Source: Paraplanobispora siamensis
Lineage (GTDB): Bacteria; Actinomycetota; Actinomycetes; Streptosporangiales; Streptosporangiaceae
Reading direction: 5' to 3'
Assembly (NCBI RefSeq): GCF_016863175.1
Contig: NZ_BOOJ01000017.1
Location: forward strand, 1 to 48,589
Length of the DNA stretch: 48,589 nucleotides
The position numbers were made by a program, and so were the translations under genes. The notes under the pieces were generated by a model. That model saw nothing but the letters and a program-made list of their open reading frames with translations, was not told the DNA's origin and made no database searches. Of the stretch, positions 41,117 to 48,589 are shown one piece after another (position 1 is the stretch's first letter; every line of letters begins with the position of its first letter).

Positions 41117-42840
41117 CCCAAGCAACCGCCGACCCGGAGCCCGGCTCGGTGAACGGGGCCGATCTCACCCTTCCCCGCACCATCCGCGACACTTTGCCCG
41201 TCGCCCTGGACGTCGCGGTGGAGGTCGCCAAGCTCAACGGGGTCTGCATCCGCCCCATTGAGATGCGGCGGCTCGACGCCCACACCGGGAGAACCGAGTC
41301 CTTCGACATCCCGTGCGGGACCACCCAGGAAGCGAAATGCCCGCCGTGCGCCCAGCGCAACAAGCAACTCCGCAAGGCCCAGTGCCGGGAAGGCTGGCAC
41401 CTCGATCACGAACCCGTCGCCGAACCGGCCCCCTCCACCGAGGACCAGCGCTGGCTGATCGAGTTCCGCGCCGACGTCCAGACTCAGCGCGATCAAGCTG
41501 AACACGACGGGGAAGACACCTCCGCCTGGGATGAGGCGATCGTCGAGATCGATGCCGAGATCAACGCGGCTGGGATGCGGGGCAACGTGCTCGGCCGGAC
41601 GGCCCCCAAGCGCTCCCGCTCCACCCGGCGGCGGCAGGATGCTCCGGACCTGCCCAAGCGGGCCAAGGCGAACACCACGCTCGGGCGCACCTTCACCGGC
41701 ACCGATGGGAGAGTGCTGCGGCCGTCGTTGTTCGTCACGCTCACCCTGGCCTCGTACGGCAAGATCCGGGCAGGCCAAGGCGTGCCGGTCGATCCCTCGA
41801 CCTACGACTACGCGCGGGCCGCCCGTGATGCCCTGCACTTCTCCAAGCTGGTCGATCGCTTCGTGCAGAACCTGCGGCGCGTGGCCGGATACGACGTGCA
41901 GTACTTCGCCACGATCGAGCCACAGAAGCGACTCGCCCCACATCTGCACATGGCCATCCGGGGCACCCTGCCGCGTGCCGAGATCAAGCAGATCGTCGCC
42001 GCGACCTACCACCAGGTGTGGTGGCCGGCGGTTGATGAAGCCCGCTTTGAGGGCGATCACCTGCCGGTCTGGAATCCGCGAACTGGTCTGGATGCGGGGG
42101 ATGCCTCTGCGGACGGCCAAAGCGGCGATTACCTCGACCCGACCACCGGGGAAGTCCTGCCCACCTGGGACGAGGCCCTTGACCAGCTCGACCAGGACGA
42201 GGCGGCCGAACCCCTGCACATGCTGCGCTTCGGTGATCAAGTTGATGTTCAGGGCGTACTCGCCGGAACCCCGGATGCCGATCAGTGCATCTGGTACCTG
42301 TCGAAGTACCTGACCAAGAGCCTCGGTGACACCCTCGACCCAGAGGAACCGGGCTACCGGGCGCGGCGGGAGCATGCAGCCCGGATGGTTGATGCGCTGC
42401 GCTACGAACCGTGCTCACCCGCCTGCGCCAACTGGCTCCGGTACGGCATCCAGCCCAAGGGAGCCAAGGCGGGGATGACTCCGGGTCGGTGCCGGGGCAA
42501 GGCACACAAGCCCGAACACCTCGGCTACGCCGGACGTCGCGTCCTGGTCTCGCGCAAGTGGTCCAACAAGACCCTGCGCGAGCACAAGCAAGATCGCCGG
42601 GCCTGGGTGCTCGACGCGCTCGGCCTGGCCGATGATCCCGCCGAGAACGATCCACACCGCTACCTCTGGCACCCGGTCTCCGGCAAAGACCCCACCCGGA
42701 CCCCGCTGGCCAAACGGCTGCTGCGCAGCATCGCCGACCGGCAACGCACCCGGGCACGGCTGGCCGAACTCCAAGCCAGAGCAGACGGCAGACCCCTCGA
42801 CGAACTTTCGGCAACTCCCCTCTCGGGGGTGGCCGCATGA
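41113..42840 (+). CDS. repSA: RepSA-type replication initiator
   Basis: A 575-residue protein of the AICE RepSA family. An N-terminal Cys cluster (IPCGTTQEAKCPPCAQRN) is followed by SLFVTLTLASYGKIRAGQG, and the HUH-like metal motif lies in RLAPHLHMAIRGTLPRAE. WYLSKYLTKSLGD holds the likely nicking Tyr. CRGKAHKPEHLGYAGRRVLV with VSRKWSNKTLREHK near the C-terminus is a RepSA hallmark. It nicks the element's origin and drives rolling-circle-type replication after excision. It overlaps xis by four bases. The origin was not located; RepSA elements can carry it within or near this gene. Confidence 0.9.
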   Translation: MTQATADPEPGSVNGADLTLPRTIRDTLPVALDVAVEVAKLNGVCIRPIEMRRLDAHTGRTESFDIPCGTTQEAKCPPCAQRNKQLRKAQCREGWHLDHEPVAEPAPSTEDQRWLIEFRADVQTQRDQAEHDGEDTSAWDEAIVEIDAEINAAGMRGNVLGRTAPKRSRSTRRRQDAPDLPKRAKANTTLGRTFTGTDGRVLRPSLFVTLTLASYGKIRAGQGVPVDPSTYDYARAARDALHFSKLVDRFVQNLRRVAGYDVQYFATIEPQKRLAPHLHMAIRGTLPRAEIKQIVAATYHQVWWPAVDEARFEGDHLPVWNPRTGLDAGDASADGQSGDYLDPTTGEVLPTWDEALDQLDQDEAAEPLHMLRFGDQVDVQGVLAGTPDADQCIWYLSKYLTKSLGDTLDPEEPGYRARREHAARMVDALRYEPCSPACANWLRYGIQPKGAKAGMTPGRCRGKAHKPEHLGYAGRRVLVSRKWSNKTLREHKQDRRAWVLDALGLADDPAENDPHRYLWHPVSGKDPTRTPLAKRLLRSIADRQRTRARLAELQARADGRPLDELSATPLSGVAA

Positions 42841-43091
42841 CCAAGAAGACCATGCAAGGGCCGGCCTCCCCACTCCCGGAGTGGGCGCAAGGCAGGCTGC
42901 TCACCGTCGAAGAGGCCGCCGAGCGGCTCAACACCTCGGTCCGCTTCCCGCGTCGCCTGATCGAGGAACGCCGGATCGCCTTCATCCACGTCGGGCGCAA
43001 CGTCCGCATCCCCGAAGCGGCGCTTGAGGCGTTCATCGCGGCGGGGCTCGTCGAACCGATCACCACCACACGACGCAGGAGGGCTGCGTAA
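42837..43091 (+). CDS. xis: Excisionase (Xis), MerR-like winged helix
   Basis: An 84-residue protein with LLTVEEAAERLNTSVRFPRR, LIEERRIAFIHVGRNVRIPE and ALEAFIAAGLVEP, the compact helix-turn-helix plus wing of the excisionase/HTH_17 family. The family normally has T.R....LI; here RFPRRLI is a slight variant. It directs Int towards excision. It overlaps repSA (ATGA) and shares one base with int (TAATG). Confidence 0.9.
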   Translation: MTKKTMQGPASPLPEWAQGRLLTVEEAAERLNTSVRFPRRLIEERRIAFIHVGRNVRIPEAALEAFIAAGLVEPITTTRRRRAA

Positions 43092-44278
43092 TGGCCAAGA
43101 GCGCACTCGGCGCCCCTGAAGAAGAGCCTCGCCGATCTCCGAAGAGCAAGCCGGTCAAAAGACGCTTCGGCCGCGTTCGGCAACTTCCCTCGGGCCGGTG
43201 GCAGGCTCGCTACAAGGGACCGGACGACATCGACCGGGCGGCCCCGGAGACCTTCGCGACCAAGCGCGACGCTGAGGTCTGGCTGACCAAGAAGGAAGCC
43301 GAGATCCTCGCGGAGGACTGGACGAACCCCGACCTCGGGAAGATCTCCTTCAAGGAGTACGGCTCCGACTGGGTGAACGAGCGTCCCGGCCTGCGGCCCA
43401 AGACGGTTCAGCTCTATGAGGGTCTTCTCCGGATTCACCTGGTCCCGACGTTCGGCAACCAGGCCGTCAACGAGATCAAGGCGGCTCACGTCCGCAAGTG
43501 GCGCAAGAAGCTCCTGGACGCGAAGGTCGGGCCGGTGACCGTGGCCAAGGCGTACCGGCTACTGAAGGCGATCATGAACACCGCCGTGGAAGACCGGATG
43601 ATCAAGGCCAATCCGTGCCAGATCAAGAGCGGCGGCAATGAGGAGTCTCCGGAGCGGCCCACCCTGACTGTCAAGCAGGTCTTCGCCCTGGCCGACGCGA
43701 TCGAACCCCGGTTCCGGGCGCTGGTGCTCATGGCGACTTTCGGCAGTCTGCGATGGGGCGAGCTGGCGGCGCTTCAACGCAAGCATCTCGACCTGGAGGC
43801 CCGGACGGTCAAGGTCATGAGGGCCACCACCGAACTCAAGGACGGCTCGGTGACCATCGGTCCGCCCAAGTCGGCTGCGGGTCTCCGTACGGTGGCCCTG
43901 CCTGAAGTGGTGATCACTGAACTCCGCGCACACCTGGAGGAGTACACCGCCGATCACGATGAGGCGCTCGTCTTCCTGGGTGCGAAGGGGGCCATGCTCC
44001 GCCGGCCGACGTTCAGCCGGATCTGGGCCAAGGCGCTCAAGAGTGCGCAGATCTCCGGGGTTCACTTCCATGATCTCCGCCACACGGGCAACACGTTCGC
44101 CTCGCAATCGGGCGCGACGCTCCGGGAGCTGATGAACCGGATGGGGCACTCGACCACCCGGGCGGCGTTGATCTATCTGCACACCGAGAACGACCGAGAC
44201 CGGAAGATCGCCGATGGCATGGGCAAGCTCGCTGAGGACGCCCTGAAGGACGAAGATCAAGAGGGATCGGGCACGTAA
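43091..44278 (+). CDS. int: Tyrosine-recombinase integrase of the AICE
   Basis: A 395-residue integrase. An N-terminal arm-binding domain (FGRVRQLPSGRWQARYKGPD) is followed by a SAM-like core-binding domain (PGLRPKTVQLYEGLLRIHLV). In the catalytic domain I see Arg221 (FGSLRWGEL), His327 and Arg330 (HDLRHTGNT), the second His in MGHSTTRAAL and Tyr362 (LIYLHT). It recombines attP with the 3' half of the tRNA-Gly gene, which begins 84 bases after the stop. The end of this gene and its flank are the source of the sequence repeated at each older att remnant. Confidence 0.95.
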   Translation: MAKSALGAPEEEPRRSPKSKPVKRRFGRVRQLPSGRWQARYKGPDDIDRAAPETFATKRDAEVWLTKKEAEILAEDWTNPDLGKISFKEYGSDWVNERPGLRPKTVQLYEGLLRIHLVPTFGNQAVNEIKAAHVRKWRKKLLDAKVGPVTVAKAYRLLKAIMNTAVEDRMIKANPCQIKSGGNEESPERPTLTVKQVFALADAIEPRFRALVLMATFGSLRWGELAALQRKHLDLEARTVKVMRATTELKDGSVTIGPPKSAAGLRTVALPEVVITELRAHLEEYTADHDEALVFLGAKGAMLRRPTFSRIWAKALKSAQISGVHFHDLRHTGNTFASQSGATLRELMNRMGHSTTRAALIYLHTENDRDRKIADGMGKLAEDALKDEDQEGSGT

Positions 44279-44361
44279 CGGGCACGGAAGATCGAACAGC
44301 CTCGGAAAACAATCAAGGCCCGGGTCGGGAGTTGCTCCCTGACCTGGGCCTTTGCTCTGAG

Positions 44362-44432
44362 AGCGGGTGACGGGAATCGAACCCGCGCTGTCAGCTTGGG
44401 AAGCTGATGTTCTGCCATTGAACTACACCCGC
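44362..44432 (-). tRNA. tRNA-Gly(CCC), AICE attachment site
   Basis: 71 bases read on the minus strand. The acceptor arm is GCGGGTG/CACCCGC with discriminator T. The D arm is GTTC/GAAC. The anticodon stem is TCAGC/GCTGA around loop TTCCCAA (anticodon CCC), and the T arm is GCGGG/CCCGT with TTCGATT. CCA is not encoded. The 3' part up to the anticodon loop (44361-44403) is the att core shared with copy 5. Integration leaves this full copy intact. Confidence 0.95.
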
Positions 44433-44540
44433 AGCGGTTAACCGCGTCCACCACTGTAGCGGATATTCGCCGTACTCTCGCCCTCCCCAGACCCCGGAAT
44501 CGCTGCGAATGCGGGGGCGGGGCGTTGGTAGGTTGCCCAC

Positions 44541-45116
44541 GTGCTGCTTTCCGATCGTGACATCCGAGCCGAGATCGAGTCCGGGCGGGTCAAGATTGAT
44601 CCGTTCGACCCGGAGATGGTCCAGCCGTCCAGTGTGGACGTGCGGCTGGACCGTTACTTCAGGGTCTTCGAGAACCACCGTTACCCGCACATCGATCCGG
44701 CGACCGAGCAGCCCGACCTCACGCGGCTGGTCGAGCCCGACGGGGACGAGCCGTTCATCCTGCATCCGGGGGAGTTCGTCCTGGCGAGCACCTACGAGGT
44801 CATCAGCCTGCCCGACGACATCGCCTCGCGGCTGGAGGGCAAGAGCTCGCTCGGCAGGCTGGGGCTGCTCACGCACTCCACGGCCGGGTTCATCGATCCG
44901 GGGTTCAGCGGGCACGTGACGCTGGAGCTGTCCAACGTCGCGACGTTGCCGATCAAGCTCTGGCCGGGGATGAAGATCGGTCAGCTGTGCCTGTTCCGGC
45001 TCAGTTCGCCGGCCGAGCATCCTTACGGGTCGGAGCGGTACGGCTCGCGCTATCAGGGGCAGCGGGGCCCGACGCCGAGCCGTTCCTACCTGAACTTCCA
45101 TCGCACCCGGATCTGA
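44541..45116 (+). CDS. dcd: dCTP deaminase
   Basis: A 191-residue enzyme. [60 protein letters not shown] and [17 protein letters not shown] are dcd signatures. The catalytic Glu is in TLEL and the [10 protein letters not shown] loop binds phosphate. It converts dCTP to dUTP (or to dUMP in the bifunctional type) for thymidylate synthesis. It starts with GTG; ATG is not available. The tRNA-Gly neighbour is a common actinomycete arrangement. Its last 116 bases are overlapped by the antisense tail of the next gene. Confidence 0.95.
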   Translation: MLLSDRDIRAEIESGRVKIDPFDPEMVQPSSVDVRLDRYFRVFENHRYPHIDPATEQPDLTRLVEPDGDEPFILHPGEFVLASTYEVISLPDDIASRLEGKSSLGRLGLLTHSTAGFIDPGFSGHVTLELSNVATLPIKLWPGMKIGQLCLFRLSSPAEHPYGSERYGSRYQGQRGPTPSRSYLNFHRTRI

Positions 45117-46299
45117 AAGAGGTCAACCCGGGCATGAGCAGGGCCGCCAGCGGCAGCAGGGCGGTGGCGGCGCTGGCGGCCAGGAAGAGGTCGCGGCCCA
45201 TGAGGTCGGCGAGGGGGACCGTCAGGGACAGCGCGAGCGGGGTCATGCTCAGCGCGGCCATCCACTCCAGGGAGGCCACCCGGGCCTGACGGTCGGGCGG
45301 GACGGTGCGGAGCATGCCGAGGATCCACTCGATGGCGGAGATCTCCAGGCCGATGCCGGCCAGCAGGTAACCGGTGAAGACCCAGCCGGGGACGATGGGC
45401 TCCATCAGGACGAGCGGCACGAGCCCGTACGGCACGAGCGCGACCATGGCGATCAGGCCGGGGCGGCGCGAGGTCAGACGCATGGCGATCATCGCGCCGA
45501 TCAGGCCGCCGAGGGACAGGGCCGCCAGGGTGAGGCCGTACATGCCTTCCAGCGGTGACTTGTACGGCGAGACGGTGGTGACCGGGAGCAGCACCTGCGC
45601 GGGGGCCACGATGAGGGTCTGGTGGAGCGCCGTGACGGAGATCACTGTGGCCATCCAGGGCCGGCGCGACACCTCCGCCACGCCCTGGCGGATCTCCGCC
45701 GAGACGGGCAGCCGGTGCTCGTGGGCCGCCGGGGGCTCCTGTACGTGGCGCAGGAGCAGGGCGCTGGCCGCGAAGCCCGCCGCGGCGAGCCAGAGGGCCG
45801 CCCGGGGGTCGTGAAGCATGACGGTCAGGGCGCCCAGGGCCGAGCCGGCGGCGGCGCCGAGCCGCCAGGAGGCGCTGGTCAGGCCGATGCCCGTGCGGTG
45901 CAGGCTGGTCGGCAGGACCGAGGCCAGGCAGGCCTGGAAGGCCGGGCGGAAGAACGCCTCGGTGCCGCCGGCCAGGAAGATCGCCAGGCCGAGGACCAGC
46001 GGCGGAGGGGAGGGCCAGAGGGCGACCGCGGTGACGATGAGCAACAGGGAGCACTGTGAGATCGTCATCACGGTCCTGCGGGGCAGCCGGTCGGCCCAGA
46101 CCCCGCCGAACACCGCGAAGGTGACCAGCGCCACGAGACGCCCGGCGAGCACCACGCCGACCACGGAGCCGCTGTGGCCGCCCTTGAGTAACGAGACCAC
46201 CACGGCGATGGGGAAGATGTGGTCAGCGGCGACAGAGGCCGTCAGACTGAACCAGAGCAGTCGGAACGGGCGTTCCCGCCATGCTCCCCGGACCCCCAT
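45001..46299 (-). CDS. MFS transporter (tail overlaps dcd)
   Basis: A 432-residue protein with about 12 hydrophobic segments. [16 protein letters not shown] is the MFS loop 2-3 signature and [20 protein letters not shown] lies in the middle; the style is that of EntS/enterobactin-exporter-like drug efflux proteins. The membrane part ends near [11 protein letters not shown]. The last ~40 residues ([20 protein letters not shown] and on) are low-complexity and read antisense to dcd, so the original stop seems to have been lost. Substrate unknown. Confidence 0.87.
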   Translation of the reverse strand: MGVRGAWRERPFRLLWFSLTASVAADHIFPIAVVVSLLKGGHSGSVVGVVLAGRLVALVTFAVFGGVWADRLPRRTVMTISQCSLLLIVTAVALWPSPPPLVLGLAIFLAGGTEAFFRPAFQACLASVLPTSLHRTGIGLTSASWRLGAAAGSALGALTVMLHDPRAALWLAAAGFAASALLLRHVQEPPAAHEHRLPVSAEIRQGVAEVSRRPWMATVISVTALHQTLIVAPAQVLLPVTTVSPYKSPLEGMYGLTLAALSLGGLIGAMIAMRLTSRRPGLIAMVALVPYGLVPLVLMEPIVPGWVFTGYLLAGIGLEISAIEWILGMLRTVPPDRQARVASLEWMAALSMTPLALSLTVPLADLMGRDLFLAASAATALLPLAALLMPGLTSFRSGCDGSSGRNGSASGPAAPDSASRTAPTRKDARPAN

Positions 46300-46506
46300 A
46301 TGTGACCAGTATTCGGCATAACATGGTCAAAAACCAGCAAATCGGTCACCGGAAAGATGTCGTCAAGCTCTACCCCCCGTGGTGTCGCGAGGCATACGGA
46401 GGGTAGCCACAAAGCGAAGAGAGGGCGTCTAGCGGGTGAAGTTCGCATTTCCGCTGGTAACCCTTACTCTTCTCTGCGGACCATCCCCGCACATCTGGAG
46501 AACGAC

Positions 46507-47124
46507 GTGCGCCTGCGTCTCACACCTAGTGAGGACAGCTACTACGGCTTGTTCGCCGACTCGGCGAACAACCTCGTCACAGCGTCCCGCCTACTGGTAG
46601 AGATCATCAGTGACGGTTCGGACAGGGAAGCCCTGGCCGAGAAGATGCGTGCCTGCGAGCACGCCGGTGACGAGCGCACTCATGCGATCATGAACCGGCT
46701 GAACGAGAGCTTCATCACACCGTTCGACCGTGAGGACATCTACCGCCTCGCGGCCAACCTCGACGACGTGATGGACTTCATGGAGGCCGCCGCCGACCTC
46801 ATCGTCCTCTACCAGATCGACCACCTTCCCAAGGAGGTCGTCCGGCAGGTCGAGGTCCTGGAGCGCGCCGCCGAGCTGACCGCCGAGGCCATGCCCCGCC
46901 TGCGCTCGATGAAGAACCTCAACGAGTACTGGATCGAGGTCAACCGTCTGGAGAACCAGGCCGACCAGGTCTACCGGCGGCTGCTGGCCCGTCTCTTCAG
47001 CGGTGAGTACGACGCGCTCACCGTGCTGAAGATGAAGGAGGTCATCGACCAGCTCGAGGAGGCCGCGGACGCGTTCGAGCACGTGGCCAACACGATCGAG
47101 TCGATCGCGGTCAAGGAAAGCTAA
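46507..47124 (+). CDS. PhoU-like DUF47 protein, partner of the PiT transporter
   Basis: A 205-residue all-helical protein. DSYYGLFADSANNLVTASRL, EHAGDERTHAIMNRLNESFI and TPFDREDIYRLAANLDDVMD are typical of DUF47/PhoU-like (YkaA) proteins, including the E/D-rich metal-binding helices. GTG 46507 with GGAG seven bases upstream is preferred to an upstream frame that has no such site. The PiT gene starts on the base after its stop. Such proteins control or gate low-affinity phosphate transporters. Confidence 0.92.
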   Translation: MRLRLTPSEDSYYGLFADSANNLVTASRLLVEIISDGSDREALAEKMRACEHAGDERTHAIMNRLNESFITPFDREDIYRLAANLDDVMDFMEAAADLIVLYQIDHLPKEVVRQVEVLERAAELTAEAMPRLRSMKNLNEYWIEVNRLENQADQVYRRLLARLFSGEYDALTVLKMKEVIDQLEEAADAFEHVANTIESIAVKES

Positions 47125-48129
47125 GTGGATCTCTCGCTCGCCCTCGTCATCGGCGTGGTGATCGTGGCGCTGATCTTCGACTACACCAACGGCTTCCACG
47201 ACGCCGCGAACGCGATCGCGACCTCGGTCTCGACCCGCGCGCTGACCCCGAGGGCCGCCCTGTTCATGGCCGCGGCGATGAACTTCCTGGGCGCCCATCT
47301 GGGCACCCAGGTGGCCCAGACCGTCGGCAAGGGCATCATCGACGCCCCCGAGGGCTCACACGGCCTGGTGATCGTGTGCGCCGGTCTGATCGGCGCGATC
47401 ACCTGGAACCTGATCACCTGGTACTTCGGGCTGCCCTCCTCCAGCAGCCACGCCCTCATCGGCGGCCTGATCGGCTCGGCGCTCGCCTCCGCGAGCGTCA
47501 TCCACTGGGACGGCGTGCTGGAGAAGGTCGTCATCCCCATGATCCTCTCCCCGCTGGTCGGCTTCACGCTGGCCGGCACGGTCATGATCGCCATCCTCTG
47601 GATCTTCCGCCGGGCCAACCCGGCCAGGGCCAACCGCGGCTTCCGCCACGCGCAGACGCTCTCGGCGGCGGCCATGGCCCTCGGTCACGGCCTGCAGGAC
47701 GCGCAGAAGACCATGGGCGTCATCTTCCTGGCGCTCGTGGTCGGCGGTTACGTCCAGGAGGGCGACCCCATCCCCCAGTGGGTCATCCTGGCCGCCGCGA
47801 CGGCGATCTCGCTGGGCACCTACGCGGGCGGCTGGCGCATCATGCGCACCCTCGGCCGCCGGATCATCGCCCTGAACCCCCCGCAGGGCTTCGCCGCCGA
47901 GACCGCGGCCTCGACCGTCCTGTACGGCGCGGCCATCGGCTTCGGCGCGCCGATCTCCACCACCCACACCATCACCAGCGCGATCATGGGCGTGGGCGCC
48001 ACCAAGCGCCTTTCGGCCGTCCGCTGGGGCGTGGCCGGCAACATCGTGACCGCCTGGATCCTCACGATCCCGGCCGCCGCGCTCGTCGCCGCCCTGTCCT
48101 ACTACGCGCTGCACTGGATGGTCGAGTAG
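47125..48129 (+). CDS. pit: PiT-family inorganic phosphate transporter
   Basis: A 334-residue membrane protein with about 10 helices and the two PiT repeats: DYTNGFHDAANAIATSVSTR near the N-terminus and AAIGFGAPISTTHTITSAIM near the C-terminus. ITWNLITWYFGLPSSSSHAL is also typical. It imports phosphate, probably as a metal-phosphate complex, with protons. The GTG start immediately follows the stop of the DUF47 gene, with the ribosome site (AAGGAAAG) inside that gene. It is followed by two hairpins. Confidence 0.95.
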   Translation: MDLSLALVIGVVIVALIFDYTNGFHDAANAIATSVSTRALTPRAALFMAAAMNFLGAHLGTQVAQTVGKGIIDAPEGSHGLVIVCAGLIGAITWNLITWYFGLPSSSSHALIGGLIGSALASASVIHWDGVLEKVVIPMILSPLVGFTLAGTVMIAILWIFRRANPARANRGFRHAQTLSAAAMALGHGLQDAQKTMGVIFLALVVGGYVQEGDPIPQWVILAAATAISLGTYAGGWRIMRTLGRRIIALNPPQGFAAETAASTVLYGAAIGFGAPISTTHTITSAIMGVGATKRLSAVRWGVAGNIVTAWILTIPAAALVAALSYYALHWMVE

Positions 48130-48141
48130 GCCGTCCCCGGA

Positions 48142-48177
48142 AGGTCCCGGCGGAGCCGCCCGCTCCGTCCGGGACCT
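48142..48177 (+). terminator. Terminator after pit
   Basis: AGGTCCCGG/CCGGGACCT with inner CGGAG/CTCCG forms a long GC-rich stem 13 bases after the stop. Confidence 0.7.
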
Positions 48178-48188
48178 CTTCCACGTCC

Positions 48189-48224
48189 GGTGCGCGCCGT
48201 ACCCCACCCGGTACGGCGCGCACC
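48189..48224. terminator. Bidirectional terminator between pit and mshD
   Basis: GGTGCGCGCCGTACC and GGTACGGCGCGCACC form a perfect 15-bp stem with a 6-base loop (CCACCC), right after the stop of the minus-strand gene. Confidence 0.85.
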
Positions 48225-48225
48225 G

Positions 48226-48589
48226 TCACTTGCGGTACATCACGTCGGTGTCCCAGCGGGTGAACCCCAGCCCCTCGTAGAGGCGGATCGCCGGGGTGTT
48301 GCTCTCGTCCACGTACAGCATCACCTGGGCCAGGCCGAGGGAGCGCAGGTGCGCCAGGCCCGCCAGGGTCAGCGACCTGCCGAGCCCGCCGCCCTGCTCG
48401 GCCGGGTCGACGCCGACCACGTAGACCTCCCCGATCGGGTCGTGCCCGTGGCCCTGCGCCCCGTGCACCTTGGTCCAGTGGAAGCCGACCAGCCTGTCCC
48501 CGCCGTCCGCACCGCTTCCGCCGTCCGCACCGCTTCCGCCGTCCGCACCGCTTCCGCCGTCCGCACCGCTTCCGCCGTCCGCACCGCTT
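48226..48589 (-). CDS. mshD: Mycothiol synthase MshD, C-terminal part (cut by window edge)
   Basis: About 121 residues of the C-terminal GNAT domain. [13 protein letters not shown] leads to [20 protein letters not shown], whose GGGLGR contacts the acetyl-CoA pyrophosphate. [20 protein letters not shown] and [20 protein letters not shown] complete it. VDESNTPA with the [10 protein letters not shown] ending is typical of MshD, which acetylates Cys-GlcN-Ins in the last step of mycothiol synthesis. Just before DRLVGFH the protein has an unusual run of GGSGAD repeats encoded by an 18-bp tandem repeat. The rest of the protein, including the N-terminal GNAT domain, is outside the window. Confidence 0.92.
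   Translation of the reverse strand, partial: SGADGGSGADGGSGADGGSGADGGSGADGGDRLVGFHWTKVHGAQGHGHDPIGEVYVVGVDPAEQGGGLGRSLTLAGLAHLRSLGLAQVMLYVDESNTPAIRLYEGLGFTRWDTDVMYRK
48502..48589. repeat. 18-bp tandem repeat inside mshD
   Basis: Four complete copies and 16 bases of a fifth of GCCGTCCGCACCGCTTCC. They are perfectly identical and in frame, encoding GGSGAD on the minus strand. The array continues beyond the window, so the total number is unknown. Confidence 0.95.

Larger units (their letters stand above)
33131..44403. mobile_element. Intact-looking AICE of pSAM2 type (E4) in tRNA-Gly(CCC)
   Basis: 11.3 kb between identical 43-base att copies. Gene order is cargo (DUF6461, then on the minus strand XRE-Nudix and a cupin-like protein), small genes, GntR repressor, pra, two small genes, traSA, a small gene, repSA, xis, int, then the att site in the tRNA. 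This is the classic AICE module: site-specific integration, rolling-circle-type replication, and FtsK-like conjugation of double-stranded DNA. All core ORFs are open and complete, so excision and transfer are plausible. Confidence 0.92.

Noticed and set aside
46330-46500. PHO box upstream of the PhoU-like/PiT operon
   Set aside because: GGTCACCGGAA and nearby words resemble single 11-mers, but I cannot find two or more well-spaced repeats.

Overview
The window is high-GC actinobacterial chromosomal DNA. The gene families (mycothiol synthase, a SARP/AfsR-type regulator, a SigE-family ECF sigma factor, a streptogrisin-type protease, and an actinomycete integrative conjugative element, AICE) point to a filamentous actinomycete, most likely Streptosporangiaceae or a relative. 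The family-level placement is inference from protein style; no search was run.

Layout. 0-22 kb is mostly ordinary chromosome: a cut 2-hydroxyacid dehydrogenase, a flavin dehydrogenase, then a minus-strand operon of a membrane protein, a thymidylate-synthase-like enzyme and a YjjG-like HAD nucleotidase (2.25-4.24 kb). Next come a membrane J-domain protein, an MFS transporter, a sigma factor with a membrane partner, a GH36 alpha-galactosidase, a decayed haloperoxidase, a secreted S1E protease, a broken phosphotransferase, a MOSC protein, a DUF4259 protein, a DrrAB-type ABC transporter, a large AfsR-like regulator, an SRPBCC protein and a PPK2 kinase.

22.2-44.4 kb is an island built on a tRNA-Gly(CCC) gene at 44.4 kb. 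Six copies of the 3' part of this tRNA (at 22.28, 22.94, 26.36, 30.52, 33.13 and 44.36 kb) mark successive insertions. The last interval (33.13-44.40 kb, E4) is a complete-looking pSAM2-type AICE with int, xis, repSA, traSA, pra and a GntR repressor. Its cargo is a DUF6461 protein and an XRE-Nudix/cupin pair. The earlier intervals (E0-E3) are remnants. They keep att sites, conserved left-arm sequence and one int fragment. Their cargo includes an AraC/dihydrofolate-reductase-like pair, a dead IS5-type transposase, a cysteine desulfurase-methyltransferase fusion divergent from an XRE-TPR regulator, and several DUF proteins (DUF4240 fragment, DUF6000, DUF6463).

44.5-48.6 kb returns to core genome: dcd next to the tRNA, an MFS transporter that overlaps dcd tail to tail, a PhoU-like/PiT phosphate uptake pair, and the 3' part of mshD with an in-frame 18-bp tandem repeat running off the window edge.

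Most notable: (1) the membrane protein/TS-like/HAD operon, a possible nucleotide-centred stress or defence system; (2) the six-copy tRNA-Gly accretion array; (3) the SufS-methyltransferase fusion with its short upstream ORF and XRE regulator; (4) a 148-bp nested inverted repeat with evenly spaced arms at the AICE left end.
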